Part shown: positions 61,603 through 64,000 of the stretch, one piece after another | Layout of the letters: the number at the start of each line of letters is the position of its first letter | Numbering within the stretch: the first letter of the stretch is position 1 | From: Synergistaceae bacterium | GTDB lineage: Bacteria > Synergistota > Synergistia > Synergistales > Aminobacteriaceae | Assembly (NCBI GenBank): GCA_017451025.1 | Contig: JAFSSM010000015.1 | Coordinates: 87,747-151,746, forward strand | Direction of reading: 5' to 3' | DNA length: 64,000 bases | Program-made: the position numbers and the translations under genes | The notes under the pieces: generated by a model | Seen by the model: the letters and a program-made list of their open reading frames with translations, nothing else | Told to the model about the DNA's origin: nothing | Databases searched by the model: none

Positions 61603-61631
61603 CCCCCTCACAAACGAGGGGGAATTTTTTT
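61603..61631. terminator. Bidirectional terminator between the LplT-like and chemoreceptor genes
   Basis: CCCCCTC pairs with GAGGGGG over a 6-base loop, T7 on the plus side and a T-rich tail on the minus side. Confidence 0.88.
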
Positions 61632-61646
61632 GCGTTCGTGTGCTTA

Positions 61647-63827
61647 CTACTTCGTGGTCTTCATGGGCGCAAGGCGTGATGCCTTCGTCGGAAGAGCCTT
61701 CCTCACAAGCCCTCTCGATGTCGTCGCAGCCTCGTCCTCGACCTTGAACATCGACAGCGACTCTCGCATCTGCTCGATGATTGCGGTCTGGTCTACTGCT
61801 CCCTGTGCCGCTCTCTCTGCGATGGCCGCCGTCTCGTCCATGTCCTTCCTGACGCTCTCGAGGTTCTCCAGAATCTCGGTCGTCGACTTCGTTACGTTGT
61901 CGATGCCCGCAGCGATCTCACGGCTCGATGCCGCCTGCTCCTGAGCAACAGCCGCAATGTTCTGGATACGGTCGTTCGCCTTGTCGATCTGCCCGATTGC
62001 CTCAGCAAGCGAATCCTGTGCGTTGTTGGCCTTATCGGTCGTCTCGGTCAGAATCTCCGCTGTCTCATCGCTGGAGGTCTTCGTCTCTCTCGCGCTGGTC
62101 TGCAACGTCTCGATTAACGTCCTGACGTTCTCCGCCGCCCTGCTGGACTCCTCTGCGAGCTTACGCACACTCTCCGCAACAACTGCGAAGCCTCTTCCCG
62201 CTTCTCCGGCTCTCGCTGCCTCGATTGCTGCGTTGAGGGCTAACAGGTTCGTCTGGTCGGCGATTGACGTAATGTCTCCGACAAACTCCGAAATCTTGTT
62301 GACGCTCTCCACCAGTTCCTGGAGCTTCTCGCCGCTCTCCTGCGTCTTCTTCTGAAGGATTACGATGTTGGCGATGGCTTCCTTCACCGTCTCGACCGCC
62401 TTGTTCGTCGTCGTCGTCATGTTCGAGATGAACTCCGCGCAGTCCGTCGCAGCCTGTGCACTGGTCATTGATGCCGCGCTCATCTCTTCTGTTCCGGCGT
62501 TGGACTCCTGAAGCGAGGATGCGTTGCTCTCCATCAGCTCCACCACGTTGGCGACGTTCGCGCGAACGTTGTTGGCGTACTCGGTGTTCTTCAGCGCGTC
62601 TTCCTTCATCGCCGTAGCCTTCGCGTGGCTGTCCTGCGAAACGTCCAGTATCTCGCGCATTGCGTTGCTCAGGAAGCCGAACATCTCATCCATAGAGTCC
62701 GCAAGCTCTCCGAGTTCGTCCTTGCCGATATAGTTGAAGTCTTCCTTCTTGATTAACAGGTTTCCGTCGCGCGCAAGTCCCGTGAGTTCGACGACACGGC
62801 CGAGAGGCTTGGAGATTGACCTTGCGATGTAGAGCGCAATACCGATGCCCATCACGATAGCTACGAAAGCCAGCGAGATAACCAGCGTCATTGTGCTTCC
62901 CAGAGCGTCATGTGCTCCCTGCGACAGGTCAACTATTCTCTGAGTGCCAGCGTCCGTAATCTTGTTGGCGATGTTCACGAGGTTCAAGCCGTCAGCGAGC
63001 AGTGCCGCAAATGCCGGTTCTGTCTGCGTGAACGAACTGAGCACGTCCGCAAATCCTGCCTTCAGAGTTCCGAAAGCACTGCGTCCGGCGTTCATCACGT
63101 CCTTGACTTCCTTGTAGGTCGTGTTCTCGTAGAACCTGTTGTAGGCGTTCTCTCCGTTGACGATCTGATGGGTAACGTCGTTCATCATCTTTGCGTCCCT
63201 GTACCACATCGCTATTGCGTAGTTCCTTGCGGTGATAGCGAACTGGGTGCGCAGGTCTTCGACTGAACGTATGCGGTTGATGTCCGTCTCGTAGTCGTGG
63301 CCTTCAAGGTTGGTCTTGAGGTTCTGGATGGTGATCTGGTACTGCATATCGATAACGCTTGCGAGCAGTGCAACCATCTTGTCGATTTCCGTAACGAGGG
63401 TAGCCGACACCGTGCGCTTCGTGCGTATCATCTGGGTAGCTTTGGCGAAAGTGGACTCGGTGTTGCGGATAATGTTCTCCATTTCGGCGAGGCTGGAAAG
63501 GCTCGAAAGCGATGGATCCTGCGCGTACATGGTCTTGCCTTTCTCCAGTATGGTGCGCAGACTGGAGAGGTAATTTGTTATCTTCTCGATGTCCTCGTCG
63601 CTCTCGGAGAACTTGAGGTCTCTGACACCTGCACGGATGAAGCTGATCTGGTTGGTCAGCTCGACGGCGATTTTGACCGTGTTATCGACGACCTTCTGGA
63701 GGTACTGAACATCCGACTGGACAGCCGAGATGCTCTGCCACGAGAAGAACACCGCAACTCCGAAAAGCGCGAGAACGATCCCGAAGCCTATCGTGAGTTT
63801 GCCCGTAATCTTAAAGTTGTTTAACAT
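61647..63827 (-). CDS. Methyl-accepting chemotaxis protein
   Basis: 726 residues. Helix 1 (about 10-32), a long periplasmic helical sensor (35-310), helix 2 (about 313-336), a HAMP domain (about 337-390), then a coiled-coil signalling domain with the hairpin tip [20 protein letters not shown]. The sensor looks like a four-helix bundle; its ligand is unknown. The C-terminus lacks a CheR-tether pentapeptide of the NWETF kind. ATG with AGGAG. It is transcribed towards the LplT-like gene. Confidence 0.95.
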   Translation of the reverse strand: MLNNFKITGKLTIGFGIVLALFGVAVFFSWQSISAVQSDVQYLQKVVDNTVKIAVELTNQISFIRAGVRDLKFSESDEDIEKITNYLSSLRTILEKGKTMYAQDPSLSSLSSLAEMENIIRNTESTFAKATQMIRTKRTVSATLVTEIDKMVALLASVIDMQYQITIQNLKTNLEGHDYETDINRIRSVEDLRTQFAITARNYAIAMWYRDAKMMNDVTHQIVNGENAYNRFYENTTYKEVKDVMNAGRSAFGTLKAGFADVLSSFTQTEPAFAALLADGLNLVNIANKITDAGTQRIVDLSQGAHDALGSTMTLVISLAFVAIVMGIGIALYIARSISKPLGRVVELTGLARDGNLLIKKEDFNYIGKDELGELADSMDEMFGFLSNAMREILDVSQDSHAKATAMKEDALKNTEYANNVRANVANVVELMESNASSLQESNAGTEEMSAASMTSAQAATDCAEFISNMTTTTNKAVETVKEAIANIVILQKKTQESGEKLQELVESVNKISEFVGDITSIADQTNLLALNAAIEAARAGEAGRGFAVVAESVRKLAEESSRAAENVRTLIETLQTSARETKTSSDETAEILTETTDKANNAQDSLAEAIGQIDKANDRIQNIAAVAQEQAASSREIAAGIDNVTKSTTEILENLESVRKDMDETAAIAERAAQGAVDQTAIIEQMRESLSMFKVEDEAATTSRGLVRKALPTKASRLAPMKTTK

Positions 63828-63897
63828 GAATACACGCTCCTGTGAATAAAATTTGTGGATGAAAAAACCTAATGACTACAGCGACGATTGTACAGCC

Positions 63898-64000
63898 TTA
63901 TAGTTCAAGGGCGATCCCCTCCTTAGCCATGAGCCACGAAAGAGCTGCAAAAGTCTTCGAGTCCCGTATTTTCCCTTCACGTATCATTCCCGGCACGTCC
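63898..64000 (-). CDS. Nudix hydrolase, ADP-ribose pyrophosphatase type, C-terminal end only
   Basis: Only the last 34 codons are inside the window. PGMIREGKIRDSKTFAALSW resembles the C-terminus of NudF-type ADP-ribose pyrophosphatases (M-I-x2-G-x-I-x-D-x-KT-x3-L). No catalytic Nudix box is visible in the window, so the call rests on this tail alone. Confidence 0.5.
   Translation of the reverse strand, partial: DVPGMIREGKIRDSKTFAALSWLMAKEGIALEL

Overview
The window looks like chromosomal DNA of a Synergistota (Synergistaceae-type) bacterium, an anaerobic Gram-negative-like amino-acid fermenter. The main evidence is three exported proteins (5766-6512, 6698-9427, 33861-40673) that end in, or near, the Synergist-CTERM sorting signature: a Gly-rich run, a GCN or GCD core, a hydrophobic segment and a basic tail. 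Further support comes from a group B-type [FeFe] hydrogenase, rubrerythrin, a sodium-pump decarboxylase beta subunit, an LpxL-type acyltransferase and a patatin/beta-barrel outer-membrane protein. No rRNA, tRNA, CRISPR array, prophage or transposase was seen.

Layout. 1-5.7 kb: end of a small exported protein, [FeFe] hydrogenase, rubrerythrin, then argC-argB-argD behind a near-consensus promoter. 5.8-9.5 kb: two Synergist-CTERM proteins with Ig-like repeats, one carrying an exported DnaJ-type zinc-finger region. 9.6-14.3 kb: serC-serA, an AlaX-type alanyl-tRNA editing enzyme and a GT2 glycosyltransferase whose 5' end holds a heptanucleotide repeat. 14.3-22.6 kb: a P19/FTR1-type iron-uptake operon (FTR1, P19, DUF2318, two FtsX-like permeases, ATPase, a decayed third permease, DtxR-family regulator). 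22.7-25.1 kb: a three-gene operon with a zinc macrodomain, a class M sirtuin (SirTM) and an AlbA_2-like protein. 25.2-33.7 kb: polA, a SurA/PpiD-like chaperone, carB, a cupin and a HisJ-type phosphatase. 33.8-40.7 kb: a 2270-residue exported surface protein behind a perfect consensus promoter and simple repeats. 40.7-45.9 kb: a type III restriction-modification system with degenerate heptamers inside mod. 45.9-49.4 kb: decarboxylase beta subunit, a DUF362 ferredoxin protein, and a glycosyltransferase-like gene interrupted by a G13 tract. 49.5-57.2 kb: proS-comB-larC, patatin/beta-barrel protein, CheX, a YqgF-like protein and an LpxL-like acyltransferase. 57.2-64 kb: two tandem YvyF-like flagellar regulators, a prepilin peptidase, cysS, an LplT-like MFS carrier, a chemoreceptor and the end of a Nudix gene.

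The strongest unexplained theme is simple-sequence contingency. Four loci (two glycosyltransferase-like genes, a giant surface protein and a type III DNA methyltransferase) carry pentamer, heptamer or homopolymer tracts placed where slippage would change reading frame or initiation. One of them, G13, is directly seen in an off frame. This suggests a surface-plus-epigenome phase-variation programme, which I am not aware of as described for this phylum. A second candidate system is the SirTM/zinc-macrodomain/AlbA_2 operon, which lacks the usual GcvH-L and LplA2 partners. Two genes (polA and the DUF2318 gene) also appear to use ATT as start codon. All functional statements are by family recognition from sequence alone; no database search was run.
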